From NCBI RefSeq assembly GCF_001592005.1, contig NZ_BCVZ01000009.1, positions 62,001 through 126,000 of the forward strand: a DNA stretch of 64,000 nucleotides, read 5' to 3'. Under the pieces are notes generated by a model. That model searched no databases. It was given only the letters and a program-made list of their open reading frames with translations, and was not told the origin of the DNA. The position numbers and the translations under genes are program-made. The DNA is from Bacillus sonorensis NBRC 101234 = KCTC 13918. GTDB lineage: Bacteria > Bacillota > Bacilli > Bacillales > Bacillaceae. Each line of letters starts with the position of its first letter. Position 1 is the stretch's first letter. Of the stretch, positions 45,620-54,181 are shown one piece after another.

Positions 45620-45973
45620 TCAGTTTTCAGGATTTCCGTAAAGCTCTTCAAGCGGCTTCATGATGATTTTGTTTAATTCGGCAATCAGCATGCTCATCCG
45701 CTGCTCCGCTTCCATCAGCTGTGAAATTTTCTCATGCTGCTGGACAAGCGCCACAGATTTTTGAGCCTGCTCGACTTCTTCCTGGGAAATGTCTTCCCCA
45801 TTCATCTGTTTTTGCTGAAGCCTTATTTGGATATCACGAAAATTGTCAAACATCCTTTTAGCTGATTCATCGGCATTTACGTCATCATAAAGGCCCTTCA
45901 ATCGAGAGTATTCTTCACTTTGGCGCAATGCTTGTTCCAAATCATAAGCCGTGTCGTATAAATTGACAGCCAT
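45620..45973 (-). CDS. yheA: YheA, YlbF/YmcA-family protein
   Basis: A 117-residue all-helical protein of the YlbF/YmcA family (B. subtilis YheA has the same length). Relatives YlbF, YmcA and YaaT form the Y-complex that affects RNase Y and phosphorelay, but YheA's own role is unknown. Heptads run through residues 55-105. The ATG at 45973 is preceded by GGAAAGGAGCG. Confidence 0.9.
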   Translation of the reverse strand: MAVNLYDTAYDLEQALRQSEEYSRLKGLYDDVNADESAKRMFDNFRDIQIRLQQKQMNGEDISQEEVEQAQKSVALVQQHEKISQLMEAEQRMSMLIAELNKIIMKPLEELYGNPEN

Positions 45974-46094
45974 GTTTGATACGCTCCTTTCCTGCCGTAT
46001 TCTTCATGAAAATGGCACCACTCCACTATAACAGACTATGGAGCGTTTTTCACAGTTATACTATTATTCCATTTTGCAAGATGCCTTTCCTTTT

Positions 46095-47225
46095 TTAGAT
46101 CAAAACAACAAAGACAGCTTGAAGGGCGCCGATGATCCCGCCGAGAAGCCCGCCCAGGTACGTAATCATCTTAAATTCCCGTTTGGAGATGGACAACACC
46201 ATTTCTTCGAGCCGCTCAACCGGAAAGTTGTCGACCTGCTCCTTCACGATATCTTCAAGATGCAGCTGTTTCAGTACATCATCAAGATGGCGGCCTGCCC
46301 CATCCAGCAGACGGCCGGCCAACTCCGGCAAACGGTCTATTACATCTTGTTCAATCATGGATACATATGAACCCGCCGTTTTTTCGAAAAAGGGGGCGAG
46401 GGAAAATGACGTCATCAGCCTTTCCTTCAAATTGATGATGAGGCTCGTCAGATTCCATTTGTCATCAGCTTCTTTAAATGAATACTCTTTCAGCTTGTCC
46501 CATTCGTTTTCAAGCAGATCTGTCAAAAGACGGGCGGTCTCTCCGTTTTTCAAAAATTTCAGGAGCTCAGGCTGCACGCGGTCAACCAGACTGCTGTTTC
46601 CTAAAAACATCTGCACCATGCTGCCGAGCATGCCGCGTTCTTTCAGGAAATCGTTGATCATATTTCCAAGGCGGTCTTTTCCTTCATCACTTTCAAAGTA
46701 ATGGACGGCCCGATGTAAAATATACTCCGACACCATCGGGATTTTGTCGTTCAGCTTTTCCTGCGCGTCTGCCGGAACAAGGTCTTTCAGCGGGGCATTC
46801 TCATACTTTGACAAATACGCTGACAGCTTTTCATTCGTCCACTCGTTCACAAACTGATCCGCTTTTTGTGCGGCATTGTCCACCCCGATTTTTGTCAGCG
46901 CTTCTTCGACGGTAACCCGGGATTGGCTTGCATGTGAAAGCAGCCGCTCCCCCAATTGTACCGCCTGGTTTTTGACTGCGTCTGAAGCCAGTCTTTTTCT
47001 GATCCCTTCGGTTGTCAGCAGATGGTTGACAACCATCTGTCCCATCTGCCTCGCCAATTCTTCGCGCCTTTTCGGAATTAATCCAGGGGTAAAAGGAACC
47101 CGTTTTCCGAATATGTAGTGTGCCCGATAAGGGCGAAAAAGCATTTTAATCGCAAAATGATTCGTCACAGCCCCGATCAGGGCGCCGATGACAATCATAA
47201 AAAGAAAAACACCAATCACATTCAT
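46095..47225 (-). CDS. yheB: YheB, DUF445 membrane protein
   Basis: A 376-residue DUF445 protein with one hydrophobic helix at each end (residues 4-24 and about 350-374) and a long helical, charged middle; this is the family layout. The conserved NHFAIKMLFRPY follows the first helix. Function unknown. The ATG at 47225 is 12 bases after GGAAGG; a TTG at 47234 is the alternative. A consensus promoter lies at 47322-47350. Confidence 0.88.
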   Translation of the reverse strand: MNVIGVFLFMIVIGALIGAVTNHFAIKMLFRPYRAHYIFGKRVPFTPGLIPKRREELARQMGQMVVNHLLTTEGIRKRLASDAVKNQAVQLGERLLSHASQSRVTVEEALTKIGVDNAAQKADQFVNEWTNEKLSAYLSKYENAPLKDLVPADAQEKLNDKIPMVSEYILHRAVHYFESDEGKDRLGNMINDFLKERGMLGSMVQMFLGNSSLVDRVQPELLKFLKNGETARLLTDLLENEWDKLKEYSFKEADDKWNLTSLIINLKERLMTSFSLAPFFEKTAGSYVSMIEQDVIDRLPELAGRLLDGAGRHLDDVLKQLHLEDIVKEQVDNFPVERLEEMVLSISKREFKMITYLGGLLGGIIGALQAVFVVLI

Positions 47226-47321
47226 TTTATTCAACTGCCTTCCGTTTCACCTGACTTCATTGACGGCCATCCGCCTGACTGAACCAAACGGAGACCAACG
47301 GCACACTCTATGCCTATCGTT

Positions 47322-47350
47322 ATTATAGTAGGTCAACAATCGCCGAGCAA
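47322..47350 (-). promoter_or_regulatory. Sigma-A promoter of yheB
   Basis: On the minus strand TTGCTC (47350-47345) and TATAAT (47327-47322) are 17 bases apart. In the remaining 47226-47586 stretch no gene is supported; an open frame on the plus strand lacks a ribosome site. Confidence 0.65.
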
Positions 47351-47586
47351 ATTCGGGAATGGTACGGGGGTAACAAAAATAGAATGGGGCAGGTGGAATT
47401 TTTTTCTTACCGGCGGACATTTTACGGTGATCGAGGGTGAACATGACCTATTTTCAAAACATAATGCGTATCATGTAACAGAAGTTCATCTACAGAAGGC
47501 TTGTCCCTTTATACGGCTGGAGGGCCCGGCAGATTCGCCCGCCGTCCTCTAACCGGTTAAGCGTTTTTTAACAAGGAGGAATCAGC

Positions 47587-48672
47587 ATGATGACGCTCGG
47601 ATTTATGTCGCTGTCCCATCAGCATGAAAAAGAATATGCCGAGGAATTGGCAAAAAAGGCTTCAGATTACGGAATCGGTTTTATCCGGTTCACCCCTTTA
47701 GATATTTCTCCCGGATCTATGCTTGTGAAAGCGCTGGCCTTTCACCCCAAATCAGGACAGTGGAATGAAGTAGAACGCGAAATCCCTGAGCTGATCTATG
47801 ACCGTTGTTTTTACGGCAAAGATCAGCAGTCAAAAAAAGCGAAGCCGATCGTTGAATGGCTGAAAAAATACCCCAAAACTTCATTTCTTGGATTGGGGCT
47901 TCCCGACAAATGGACGGTCTACAAAGCTTTAAAAGCAGATCCTGTCCTCCAGGCCTATCTGCCTGACACATCGCTCGCCGAAAGCGCCCATGCTGTGCTG
48001 CGGCTGCTGGCAAAAGAAAAATCGTGCATACTGAAGCCTGCATACGGCTCAGGAGGCCGGGGAATCATTCACCTGGAGCTTTCTGGGAAAACGGTGAAAG
48101 CCTCCTACCAAGCCGGGAAGCATAAGCAAATCAAATCTTTTTCCAAGCAGGCTTCTTTTGAAACATGGTGCAAAAAAGTCCTTCAGCACCGCTATCTTTT
48201 GCAAACCTTCCTTGATATTCAAGATAAAGACGGGTATCCGTGCGACATCAGGCTGTTATTGCAGAAAAACGGGGCAGGCGAATGGGAGCCTGCCGGAAAA
48301 ACGGTAAGACGAAGCTATCAGCACGGTCTGCTTGCCAACCTGGCGGGAGGCTCTGAATCCGTGAGCTTTGACAGCTGGCTGTCATCTGTTCCGAAAAAAC
48401 GGCAGGCAGTCCTTCTGGATGATTTAGAAACGATCGCAAAGGCCGCACCCCCCGCGCTTGAATCGGAGCATGGACCGTTGTTTGAACTCGGCCTTGATAT
48501 TTGCCTGACAAAAGACGGGAAAGTCTGGCTTCTCGATGTCAATTCTAAGCCTGGAAAAAAAGCGTTTATACTGCATTCTCCTGAAAACAGAGAGCTTTTA
48601 TATAAAGGGCCTTTGGAATATTGCTCCTTCTTGGCGGCATCGGCAGACAAGAAAGGAGCTGGAAGGAAATGA
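47587..48672 (+). CDS. yheC: YheC, ATP-grasp spore-coat-associated protein
   Basis: A 361-residue YheC/YheD-type protein. The N-terminal domain (residues 1-95) precedes an ATP-grasp fold seen in KPAYGSGGRGIIHLE near residue 150, QTFLDIQDKDGYPCDIRLLL near 208 and the metal segment WLLDVNSKPGKK near 313. The B. subtilis pair is sporulation-linked and coat-associated. What it ligates is unknown. ATG 47587 follows AAGGAGG. The stop overlaps yheD (ATGA), so the two are translationally coupled. Confidence 0.9.
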   Translation: MMTLGFMSLSHQHEKEYAEELAKKASDYGIGFIRFTPLDISPGSMLVKALAFHPKSGQWNEVEREIPELIYDRCFYGKDQQSKKAKPIVEWLKKYPKTSFLGLGLPDKWTVYKALKADPVLQAYLPDTSLAESAHAVLRLLAKEKSCILKPAYGSGGRGIIHLELSGKTVKASYQAGKHKQIKSFSKQASFETWCKKVLQHRYLLQTFLDIQDKDGYPCDIRLLLQKNGAGEWEPAGKTVRRSYQHGLLANLAGGSESVSFDSWLSSVPKKRQAVLLDDLETIAKAAPPALESEHGPLFELGLDICLTKDGKVWLLDVNSKPGKKAFILHSPENRELLYKGPLEYCSFLAASADKKGAGRK

Positions 48673-50021
48673 ACGGCAAAACGCTGACGGTGGGAATCCA
48701 CCCAAACAGTGAAAACACGGTGCTGCTGCCGGCTTCCTACAAGCAGGAAGGTCTTTTATACGCGGCTTTCGGAACCAGTGTGGAACGTTGTCATATCTCC
48801 TTCGACAGCAGCTTGAAGAAAACGGTCTTGCTTTCTGAAAATTTGTACAAAAACTTGAGGATTCCATACCGCGGGAAAGCGGCATTGCTGTTTCACGACA
48901 ATACCGTCTATATCGGCCCTTTAATCGGCATTTTCACTGCCGGCTTCACAAAGTCGGCACTTGAGCCGGTCAGGGGGCGCTCTTTGTTTTTTTCCAAGCT
49001 GCTGACGATGGATCTCCCTGCCGGAGGGTACTGCTACTTGTTTGGCGCCCACCAGATCCAGTGGGAGGACGGAACGGTAAACGGCTTCATTTTCCGGGAA
49101 AACGGCTGGGAAGAAGCAACGGTTCCGCTTCCCAATGTGGTATATGACAGACTGCCGAACCGAAAAGCGGAGGATGAGGCCATCCTGCAGGAAACAAAAG
49201 CGCGCCTGATGAATGAGTACCGCATCCCATGGTTCAATCCCGGCTTCTTTAACAAATGGGACATATACGAGTCCTTGCGGCAGGATGAAAGAACGAAACT
49301 GCTGCTGCCCAACTCCGTATTGCAGCCGTCTGCAAAGATCATCGAAGACATGGTCGGCCACTATGGCACCGTCTATATAAAACCCGCTAACGGCAGCTTG
49401 GGGAATGGAATTTATCAGCTTTCCAGGCGGGAAGAAAACGGGCTGACCGCCAGGAATGCAAAAGGCGAGGCATCCTTCCCATCTTCAGACGCTTTTTTGG
49501 ATGAATTGCAGAATCTGCAAAAGGAAACGCCATATATCGCGCAGCAGGGAATCGAGCTGATCAGGGTGAACGATCATCCGGCTGATTTCAGGGTGCATAC
49601 AAATAAAAACAGGCTTGGAAAATGGACGGTTACGGCGATCGCCGTCAAAATAGCGGAGAAAAACGGTATCACAACCCACATTTCAAGCGGCGGCATCGTC
49701 AAAACGCTGGCAGAAGTCTATGATGACCCCAGGCAGAGGCTCCATATTGTGCAAAAGCTGGCGAAAACAGCTCTTCTGATCAGCAGCGTCCTTGATGAAA
49801 AACTGGAGGGCTTTATCGGGGAAATCGGCTTGGATCTTGGAATGGACCGGTCGGAAAGGATCTGGATGTTCGAAGCCAATTCCCGGCCGGGAAGAGGGAT
49901 CTTCGCACATCCCGGCTTAACATCCGTCAGCCGCTTGACGAAAAGAAGAAATTTTGAATACGCTTCTTACTTAACCGAGCAATCGATTCTTTTCCCTGAG
50001 ACACTGTGGAAAAGTCCTTAG
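48669..50021 (+). CDS. yheD: YheD, ATP-grasp spore-coat-associated protein
   Basis: A 450-residue paralogue of YheC: an N-terminal extension, then the same ATP-grasp core (KPANGSLGNGIYQLS near residue 238, MFEANSRPGRGIF near 398). ATG 48669 overlaps the yheC stop and lies just after GGAAGG; an upstream frame to 48621 lies inside yheC. It is second in a two-gene unit closed by a strong terminator. Confidence 0.9.
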   Translation: MNGKTLTVGIHPNSENTVLLPASYKQEGLLYAAFGTSVERCHISFDSSLKKTVLLSENLYKNLRIPYRGKAALLFHDNTVYIGPLIGIFTAGFTKSALEPVRGRSLFFSKLLTMDLPAGGYCYLFGAHQIQWEDGTVNGFIFRENGWEEATVPLPNVVYDRLPNRKAEDEAILQETKARLMNEYRIPWFNPGFFNKWDIYESLRQDERTKLLLPNSVLQPSAKIIEDMVGHYGTVYIKPANGSLGNGIYQLSRREENGLTARNAKGEASFPSSDAFLDELQNLQKETPYIAQQGIELIRVNDHPADFRVHTNKNRLGKWTVTAIAVKIAEKNGITTHISSGGIVKTLAEVYDDPRQRLHIVQKLAKTALLISSVLDEKLEGFIGEIGLDLGMDRSERIWMFEANSRPGRGIFAHPGLTSVSRLTKRRNFEYASYLTEQSILFPETLWKSP

Positions 50022-50023
50022 GA

Positions 50024-50060
50024 AGCCGCGGAGAACATGATTCTTCGCGGCATTTTTTTC
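50024..50060 (+). terminator. Terminator after yheC-yheD
   Basis: GCCGCGGAGAA and TTCTTCGCGGC pair around a six-base loop, followed by ATTTTTTTC. Confidence 0.9.
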
Positions 50061-50188
50061 AAAATACGGGCGCCGAAAAGAGCCTATGATCTTTTCGGTG
50101 AATGAGATACAATGATAACAAATCAATCGTTGCAAAAGTTTTTTGTTTGGCGGATCATTTTGAAATCGATGAAGGAGCGTGGCACTTT

Positions 50189-50398
50189 ATGATTTCTCAC
50201 TTTCAATGGAAACCGTTGTTTAAAAAAGAAAAACTGCCCGGCTGGACATTTTCTTTTTACCATAAAGGAACGCATTATGAAGGAATTTATCACAAGTCCG
50301 GGGAAATTGAATGGGGCAGCGTTTATCCGCCGCATGATGACGAACCTTCGCTTAAAAGCGAAATTCATGAACTCATGCTCTTCCACATTTACGAGTAA
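50189..50398 (+). CDS. yheE: YheE, small conserved Bacillus protein
   Basis: A 69-residue soluble protein, starting MISHFQWKPL and ending MLFHIYE, as in B. subtilis YheE. Aromatic-rich and unrecognised in function. ATG 50189 is 11 bases after AAGGAGCG; the frame opens 29 codons earlier but without a ribosome site. Confidence 0.83.
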   Translation: MISHFQWKPLFKKEKLPGWTFSFYHKGTHYEGIYHKSGEIEWGSVYPPHDDEPSLKSEIHELMLFHIYE

Positions 50399-50419
50399 AT
50401 AGAAAAGGAAGTTTTTCGT

Positions 50420-51304
50420 ATGCTGGAAAAATTAAAGACTTTATACGGAGATCGGATGGTGGTTTCCGGCTCGGCTCCCAAACAACAGGCGCTCTGGTTT
50501 CAAACGGACGACGGCGAGACGTTCGGCGTTTTGAAAGAGGCTGTCACCGATCAGGAAAAACAGCTGTTGTTTGCTTTATTTCAGCCTTTTTCAGAACCGA
50601 ATCCGTCTTACATGACGCCGCGCGAGAAAGAATGGCATCAGTATTTTTTCGCAAATGCCCCGCTGAAAGATCGGCACGCTCAGTCCATCCAAGGGCATTT
50701 TTTTAAAATGAAGCATTCCCCTGAAGAAAGACAGGCGATAAAAGAAGCGGTCAGCGGCTTTTTTGAACGTCCTATCGTGGTTTGGTACGACCGTCACGAA
50801 GCTGTCATCATCCATGAAAATCCTTCTCCGCTTCTTTCCAAACATCAGCTGGCCGAGCTTTCAGACGCGCTGACGAGCGATTTTTTGGCAAATCCAGTGT
50901 TTTTTAGCGGACAGCTGCATCAAGTCAATGCTTCGCTTCAAGAAAAGATCGGCTTTGAAAAGCAAATGTTTCAGCATCTTCTGGTCAATAATGACCGCGG
51001 AAGCGTTATTTCTTTTTACCAGTGCCTTCCTTCGTTTGTAGCGGCAAAACCGGGGATAATCAAAACTGGCGCGTTGTCTGATCCTGTCAGGGACGCACTG
51101 TCGGATCCGGAGACCCTATTGACCATCAGGACTTACATGCAGTGCAACCTGAATGCCTCCCTGACAGCTAAACGGCTGTTTATCCATCGAAACAGCCTGC
51201 AATACAGAATCGACCGGTTTATTGAAAAAACCGGAATTGATATCAGACAGTTTGAAGAGGCTGCCGCCGTCTACTTCATCATTGATGTCCTGGCGCAATC
51301 ATAG
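50420..51304 (+). CDS. PucR-type HTH regulator, YxkF-like
   Basis: A 294-residue protein with a C-terminal PucR/CdaR-type helix-turn-helix (LLTIRTYMQCNLNASLTAKR, then LFIHRNSLQYRIDRFIEKTG, residues about 235-280). The N-terminal 220 residues carry no recognised sensor domain. In B. subtilis the msmX gene is next to yxkF, encoding such a regulator; here too it directly precedes msmX, so I take this as the yxkF counterpart by inference. ATG follows AAAAGGAAG. Confidence 0.8.
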   Translation: MLEKLKTLYGDRMVVSGSAPKQQALWFQTDDGETFGVLKEAVTDQEKQLLFALFQPFSEPNPSYMTPREKEWHQYFFANAPLKDRHAQSIQGHFFKMKHSPEERQAIKEAVSGFFERPIVVWYDRHEAVIIHENPSPLLSKHQLAELSDALTSDFLANPVFFSGQLHQVNASLQEKIGFEKQMFQHLLVNNDRGSVISFYQCLPSFVAAKPGIIKTGALSDPVRDALSDPETLLTIRTYMQCNLNASLTAKRLFIHRNSLQYRIDRFIEKTGIDIRQFEEAAAVYFIIDVLAQS

Positions 51305-51339
51305 CAATGTGCACGAATGCAAATTGTGCATCATGTCCA

Positions 51340-51368
51340 TTTACAGGCCTGAATCCTTTTTATAAACT
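51340..51368 (+). promoter_or_regulatory. msmX promoter
   Basis: TTTACA (51340-51345) and TAAACT (51363-51368) are 17 bases apart, upstream of msmX and of the cre-like box. Confidence 0.6.
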
Positions 51369-51377
51369 TAAAATTAA

Positions 51378-51391
51378 ATAAAGCGCTTACA
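51378..51391. promoter_or_regulatory. cre-like site (CcpA) before msmX
   Basis: ATAAAGCGCTTACA matches the palindromic cre TGAAAGCGCTTTCA at 11 of 14 positions. It lies just downstream of the -10 box, where CcpA would act as a block to transcription under good carbon supply. Inferred. Confidence 0.65.
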
Positions 51392-51410
51392 TAAAGAGGG
51401 GGAGAAGAAC

Positions 51411-52517
51411 ATGGCAGAGCTGGTACTCGACCGGATTTACAAAGTGTATGATAACAAAGTGACGGCCGTGGATAATTTTAATCTTCACATTGAGGACAAA
51501 GAATTTATCGTGTTTGTCGGACCTTCGGGCTGCGGAAAATCGACAACGCTGAGAATGATTGCAGGCCTCGAAGAAATTACGGAAGGCGAATTCACCATTG
51601 ATGGAAAACGGATGAACGATGTCGCTCCGAAAGACCGCGACATTGCGATGGTGTTTCAAAACTATGCGCTCTATCCGCATATGAACGTCTATGACAATAT
51701 GGCTTTCGGCTTAAAACTGAGAAAGTTTCCGAAGGACGAGATCAAGCGCCGCGTGAATGAGGCCGCCAGAATTCTGGGCCTTGAACAATATTTGGACAGA
51801 AAGCCAAAGGCGCTTTCCGGCGGCCAGCGGCAGCGGGTCGCATTGGGGCGCGCCATCGTCCGGGACGCCAAAGTATTTTTGATGGATGAGCCTTTATCAA
51901 ACCTTGACGCCAAACTGCGGGTGCAGATGCGCGCGGAAATCACCAAGCTCCATCAGCGCCTGCAAACGACGACGATTTATGTCACGCATGACCAGACAGA
52001 GGCGATGACAATGGCGACAAGGCTCGTTGTCATGAAAGACGGCCTCATCCAGCAGGTCGGCGCACCGAAGGAAGTATATGAAAATCCGGAAAATGTCTTT
52101 GTCGGCGGTTTTATCGGCTCTCCGGCAATGAACTTTTTCACTGGCAAGCTTCAGGAAAATACCTTTACATTCGGCAATGTTTCCATTCTTGTTCCGGAAG
52201 GAAAAATGAAAATTTTGCGCAGCAAAGGCTATATCGGTAAGGAAATCATCATGGGCATCAGACCTGAAGACATTCATGACGAGCCCGTCTTCCTAAAAGC
52301 CTCAAAAGAATCAAAAATTGATGCAAAAATCGAAGTGGCTGAGCTGATGGGCGCCGAAACGATGCTTTATTCACAGGCCGGCGGGCAGCCGTTCATCGCC
52401 AGAGTTGATTCACGGACAGATGTTCAGGCAGGCGATGTCCACGCTCTTGCATTTAACATGAACAAAGCCCATTTCTTTGATAAAGACACAGAGCTCCGCA
52501 TCCGCTCTGAAGGGTGA
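51411..52517 (+). CDS. msmX: MsmX, shared ATPase of sugar ABC importers
   Basis: A 368-residue ATPase of the MalK/UgpC type. Walker A GPSGCGKSTT is near residue 38, signature LSGGQRQR near 135, Walker B VFLMDEPLSNLD near 155; the C-terminal regulatory OB-fold (TOBE) covers about 240-365. MsmX of B. subtilis powers several oligosaccharide importers (maltodextrin, arabinan, galactan, pectin fragments) that lack their own ATPase. In B. subtilis it is far away (yxk region), so its place here is a synteny break. Confidence 0.94.
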   Translation: MAELVLDRIYKVYDNKVTAVDNFNLHIEDKEFIVFVGPSGCGKSTTLRMIAGLEEITEGEFTIDGKRMNDVAPKDRDIAMVFQNYALYPHMNVYDNMAFGLKLRKFPKDEIKRRVNEAARILGLEQYLDRKPKALSGGQRQRVALGRAIVRDAKVFLMDEPLSNLDAKLRVQMRAEITKLHQRLQTTTIYVTHDQTEAMTMATRLVVMKDGLIQQVGAPKEVYENPENVFVGGFIGSPAMNFFTGKLQENTFTFGNVSILVPEGKMKILRSKGYIGKEIIMGIRPEDIHDEPVFLKASKESKIDAKIEVAELMGAETMLYSQAGGQPFIARVDSRTDVQAGDVHALAFNMNKAHFFDKDTELRIRSEG

Positions 52518-52563
52518 CTTGCTTCCCATCACTTCCGGCCCCCGGCAATAGAGCGAATCAGAA

Positions 52564-52602
52564 AATTGACCGAAGTGCGGCTTCTGCTATGCTTCGGTCA
52601 AT
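52564..52602 (-). terminator. Terminator at the end of the zinc-ribbon gene
   Basis: AATTGACCGAAG pairs with CTTCGGTCAATT; T-rich sequence follows on the minus strand. The last codons of the gene form part of the stem. Confidence 0.75.
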
Positions 52603-52808
52603 TCAATTTCGACCGTTTCATCATAAGAGCAGTCTTGGCAAGTGTATAAATGAATACAGCTTGACCGCGTCTGCAAAAACGAATCATACTCCATATACGG
52701 GCTGTAAGGACCGTAAAAATCGGTTGTTCTTCCGGCGTCGGCCATTTCGCCGCCGCACCTCGGACAAGCTCTTTCCTCCACCAGAATCCCATTGCATACA
52801 GGACACAT
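52587..52808 (-). CDS. Small zinc-ribbon protein of unknown function
   Basis: A 73-residue protein with CPVC at residues 2-5, CPRC at 15-18, a single Cys near 51 and CQDC near 58-61. The CxxC pairs suggest one or two zinc-ribbon modules. The rest is acidic and Tyr-rich (YGPYSPYMEYDSF). ATG 52808 is 7 bases after AAGGAGG. I do not recognise it; a DNA/RNA-binding or adaptor role is only a guess. It converges on msmX. Confidence 0.78.
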   Translation of the reverse strand: MCPVCNGILVEERACPRCGGEMADAGRTTDFYGPYSPYMEYDSFLQTRSSCIHLYTCQDCSYDETVEIELTEA

Positions 52809-52989
52809 TCGGCATCCTCCTTATCTTTTCCTTTAGATTGCCCCTTTCGCTGAAATTTCCGCTTTCAACATTTACCAGTTTGTACTGCGCATGGATTTGA
52901 TTGAATCCACCATAATACGTAGTAGCAAGGCAGCATTGGGTTCAGCCATAGAAGGCAGCGGTTTTCCCCTTTGGAAAGCCGCCAGCTGG

Positions 52990-53017
52990 TGCAAATCCAG
53001 CCAACCCAACCATACTA
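52990..53017 (+). promoter_or_regulatory. Candidate sigma-G promoter of sspB
   Basis: CATACTA (53011-53017) fits the sigma-G -10 element. A weaker -35, TGCAAA (52990-52995), lies 15 bases upstream, a little short. Forespore expression is expected for this gene family. Confidence 0.55.
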
Positions 53018-53041
53018 TCTGATAAAGGAGAGTTTGATACA

Positions 53042-53242
53042 ATGGCTAACCAAAATTCTTCAAATCAATTGCTCGTTCCTGGAGCTGCTCAAGCGATCGA
53101 ACAAATGAAATTCGAAATCGCTTCAGAGTTCGGTGTAAACCTTGGTGCTGAAACTACTTCCCGCGCAAACGGATCTGTCGGCGGAGAAATTACAAAACGT
53201 CTTGTTTCCCAAGCTCAAGCTTCTATGGGCGGACAACAATAA
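53042..53242 (+). CDS. sspB: Alpha/beta-type small acid-soluble spore protein SspB
   Basis: A 66-residue DNA-binding spore protein that coats and protects forespore DNA. The germination-protease site region ([15 protein letters not shown]) and the C-terminal conserved motif ([15 protein letters not shown]) are typical. AAAGGAGAG precedes the ATG, and a sigma-G-like promoter lies upstream. Position next to yheG agrees with sspB rather than its paralogues. Confidence 0.95.
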   Translation: MANQNSSNQLLVPGAAQAIEQMKFEIASEFGVNLGAETTSRANGSVGGEITKRLVSQAQASMGGQQ

Positions 53243-53269
53243 CCATCAACTTCATATCATGGCTAAAGC

Positions 53270-53296
53270 TGAAGGTGCTTCACAGCACCTTCTTTT
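53270..53296 (+). terminator. Terminator after sspB
   Basis: GAAGGTGCT and AGCACCTTC pair around a four-base loop, followed by five T. Confidence 0.92.
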
Positions 53297-53361
53297 TGCA
53301 TGGGAAAATCCCGCACCCGCCATCTCCGTTTTACATATGCTGATGTAAAGGAGGAGTCGGC

Positions 53362-53505
53362 ATGCAGCTTGTCACAAGCATCAATTGGGAACTGCTTCAA
53401 TTTGTCGGGATTTCCCTTTTGCACGAATATCTCATCAATATCCGGCCTTTTCATGCGGTCTTTCGCTTCTCTGGGGCTTTTTCTCCCGGTCGATCTGACG
53501 TATGA
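53362..53505 (+). CDS. Possible 47-residue small protein
   Basis: An open frame starting MQLVTSINWELLQFVGISLL has a very good ribosome site (AAAGGAGG, seven-base spacing). There is no family recognition, and the second half (SGAFSPGRSDV) is not typical protein. It lies between sspB and yheG; the yheG -10 TATGAT overlaps its end. It could be a small gene, a leader or chance. Confidence 0.35.
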   Translation: MQLVTSINWELLQFVGISLLHEYLINIRPFHAVFRFSGAFSPGRSDV

Positions 53506-53529
53506 TAGATCAAATGGGAGGGATTGTTG

Positions 53530-54150
53530 ATGAAGATTGCACTTTTTGGAGGTACAGGCCGTGTCGGACGAGCTTTCCTGCACTTTATTGAAGCAGGCGG
53601 CAGACACTCCGTCTCTGCCCTTGTCCGCGCGGAACATCCGAACCTTCCGAGCACATGCTGCCGCACATTCCGCGGAAACGCAAGAAATCCGGAAGACGCG
53701 CAAGCTCTCATTAAAGAGGCGGATATAGTTGTCAGCTGTTTAAATACAGATGGAGACGATACATTAAGCGTCTCCATCCAAAACATCATAAACGCTATGA
53801 GCGCCCAAAACAAAAAAAGGCTGATTACGATCGGAACCGCCGGAATTTTACAATCGAGACAAAACCCGGCGCTTTACCGCTTTGAATCAAACGAATCAAA
53901 AAGGCGCTCATCACGCGCGGCAAAAGAACATGCAAACGTGTATGAACGCCTTCTGGCATCAGATTTGAATTGGACGGTTATTTGCCCGACCTATCTTCCG
54001 GACGGTCCGGCCGTGACAAATTACCGCGTCGAACGGAATTTTCTGCCGATTGGCGGCAAAGAAATATCAACCGGCGATACCGCCCATTTTCTTTACAAAC
54101 AGCTCGACTCAGACGAGTTTATTCGGGCAAGGGCCGGACTGGCGTATTAA
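53530..54150 (+). CDS. yheG: YheG, NAD(P)-binding Rossmann protein
   Basis: A 206-residue atypical short-chain-dehydrogenase-like protein (NAD(P)H-binding, NmrA/flavin-reductase type). The dinucleotide motif GGTGRVGRAFL is at residues 7-17. The substrate is not known. ATG 53530 follows GGGAGGG; length matches B. subtilis YheG. Confidence 0.9.
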   Translation: MKIALFGGTGRVGRAFLHFIEAGGRHSVSALVRAEHPNLPSTCCRTFRGNARNPEDAQALIKEADIVVSCLNTDGDDTLSVSIQNIINAMSAQNKKRLITIGTAGILQSRQNPALYRFESNESKRRSSRAAKEHANVYERLLASDLNWTVICPTYLPDGPAVTNYRVERNFLPIGGKEISTGDTAHFLYKQLDSDEFIRARAGLAY

Positions 54151-54161
54151 CATGCTGGGGC

Positions 54162-54181
54162 AAGCCGGGAATGCCCGGCTT
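54162..54181. terminator. Hairpin between convergent yheG and yheH
   Basis: AAGCCGGG pairs with CCCGGCTT around a four-base loop. Neither side has a good T run, so terminator activity is uncertain; it overlaps the yheH stop codon. Confidence 0.45.

Noticed and set aside
47310-47552. 80-residue plus-strand frame before yheC
   Set aside because: No ribosome site; it overlaps the yheB promoter and has no recognisable pattern.
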